Position numbers and translations under genes: made by a program. Shown here piece after piece: positions 63,756-64,000 of a stretch of DNA of 64,000 nt (positions are counted from its first letter, which is position 1; every line of letters starts with the position of its first letter). Below the pieces are notes generated by a model that worked only from the letters and a program-made list of their open reading frames with translations, had not been told where the DNA came from and made no database searches. Source of the DNA: JANQHO01 sp965218075 (GTDB lineage: Bacteria > Bacteroidota > Bacteroidia > Flavobacteriales > Schleiferiaceae); assembly GCA_965218075.1 (NCBI GenBank), contig CBDCJZ010000003.1:2170001-2234000 (forward strand). The letters are read 5' to 3'.

Positions 63756-64000
63756 ATGTTGCAACAAGAATCGAGATTAAAAGTTGCAGATAACAGCGGA
63801 GCTAAAGAAGTGTTATGTATCCGTGTATTAGGAGGTACTCGTAGACGTTACGCTTCGGTCGGAGACAAAGTAGTTGTTACAATTAAGCAGGCTACTCCTT
63901 CAGGCAATGTGAAAAAAGGGCAAGTTTCCACGGCGGTAGTAGTAAGGACCAAAAAAGAAATACGTGGGCAAGACGGATCCTACATTCGTTTCGACGATAA
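63756..64000 (+). CDS. rplN: 50S ribosomal protein L14, N-terminal part (runs off window)
   Basis: ATG 63756 begins MLQQESRLKVADNSGAKEVLCIRVLGGTRRRYASVGDK, the conserved start of L14. About 81 codons are visible, up to the edge; roughly 40 more are expected. It follows rpsQ by 2 nt. Confidence 0.97.
   Translation, partial: MLQQESRLKVADNSGAKEVLCIRVLGGTRRRYASVGDKVVVTIKQATPSGNVKKGQVSTAVVVRTKKEIRGQDGSYIRFDD

Noticed and set aside
1..64000. CRISPR array or cas genes
   Set aside because: No regularly spaced repeats and no Cas-like proteins seen anywhere in the window.

Overview
The window is a piece of a Bacteroidota chromosome, probably Flavobacteriales or a close relative. Three things point there. 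Two proteins end in a type IX secretion (T9SS) C-terminal tail. The ribosomal block runs rpsL-rpsG-fusA-rpsJ-rplC onward without tuf. Several genes have a TAnnTTTG -7 box close to their start and few show a Shine-Dalgarno sequence. Base composition is AT-rich, except for hsdR and hsdM, which look clearly richer in G+C by eye.

Layout. 1-1848: kmo (partial) and kynU of the kynurenine pathway. 2026-4875: gcvP. 5033-6364: a T9SS-secreted protein. 6385-7947: MlaE/MlaF-type lipid ABC transporter. 7981-10417: small lipoprotein, SprT-like protein, purK, purE. 10418-14087: LytTR regulator and a propeller sensor kinase. 14154-16993: two outer-membrane proteins. 17363-17436: a CAU-anticodon tRNA. 17794-22241: a five-gene membrane-glycan operon containing a UbiA enzyme of the decaprenyl-phosphate phosphoribosyltransferase type and a GT-C-like glycosyltransferase. 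22395-23105: a second T9SS protein. 23696-34365: a defence island. 34474-39978: tsaB, decayed genes, a MerR regulator and an M23 peptidase. 40103-45067: alaS followed by decaying outer-membrane genes. 45589-53809: S46 dipeptidyl peptidase, a PurF-type amidophosphoribosyltransferase, an ACMSD-like decarboxylase, accA (frameshifted) and an LptF/LptG permease. 53810-55440: a tgt stub and a dead IS1595-type transposase. 55597-64000: the ribosomal protein operon, cut inside rplN.

The defence island is the most interesting part. It holds a type I restriction-modification system (hsdM, hsdS, hsdR). The specificity subunit is fused at its N terminus to a MntA-type minimal nucleotidyltransferase (GS-X10-DXD), and a HEPN protein with a perfect RX4HXY motif overlaps it by 4 nt. 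A toxin-antitoxin module therefore appears to be built into the specificity gene. Between hsdS and hsdR, on the opposite strand, sit two genes: a Panacea/SocA-like plus DUF488 fusion and a protein I do not recognise. Upstream lie an XRE-ImmA regulator and a DUF4411 PIN-toxin gene split by a -1 shift exactly at an A_AAA_AAG slippery heptamer. The C-terminal remnant of a fused DNA methyltransferase-nuclease is also present.

A second theme is gene decay. Between intact housekeeping genes lie remnants of an efflux adaptor, a MAM/fn3 secreted protein, two outer-membrane proteins, tgt, a methyltransferase and a transposase. Some single breaks, notably in accA, lie in short A runs and could be sequencing errors; the remnants with many breaks are real decay. 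All identifications come from reading the sequence; no database search was run.
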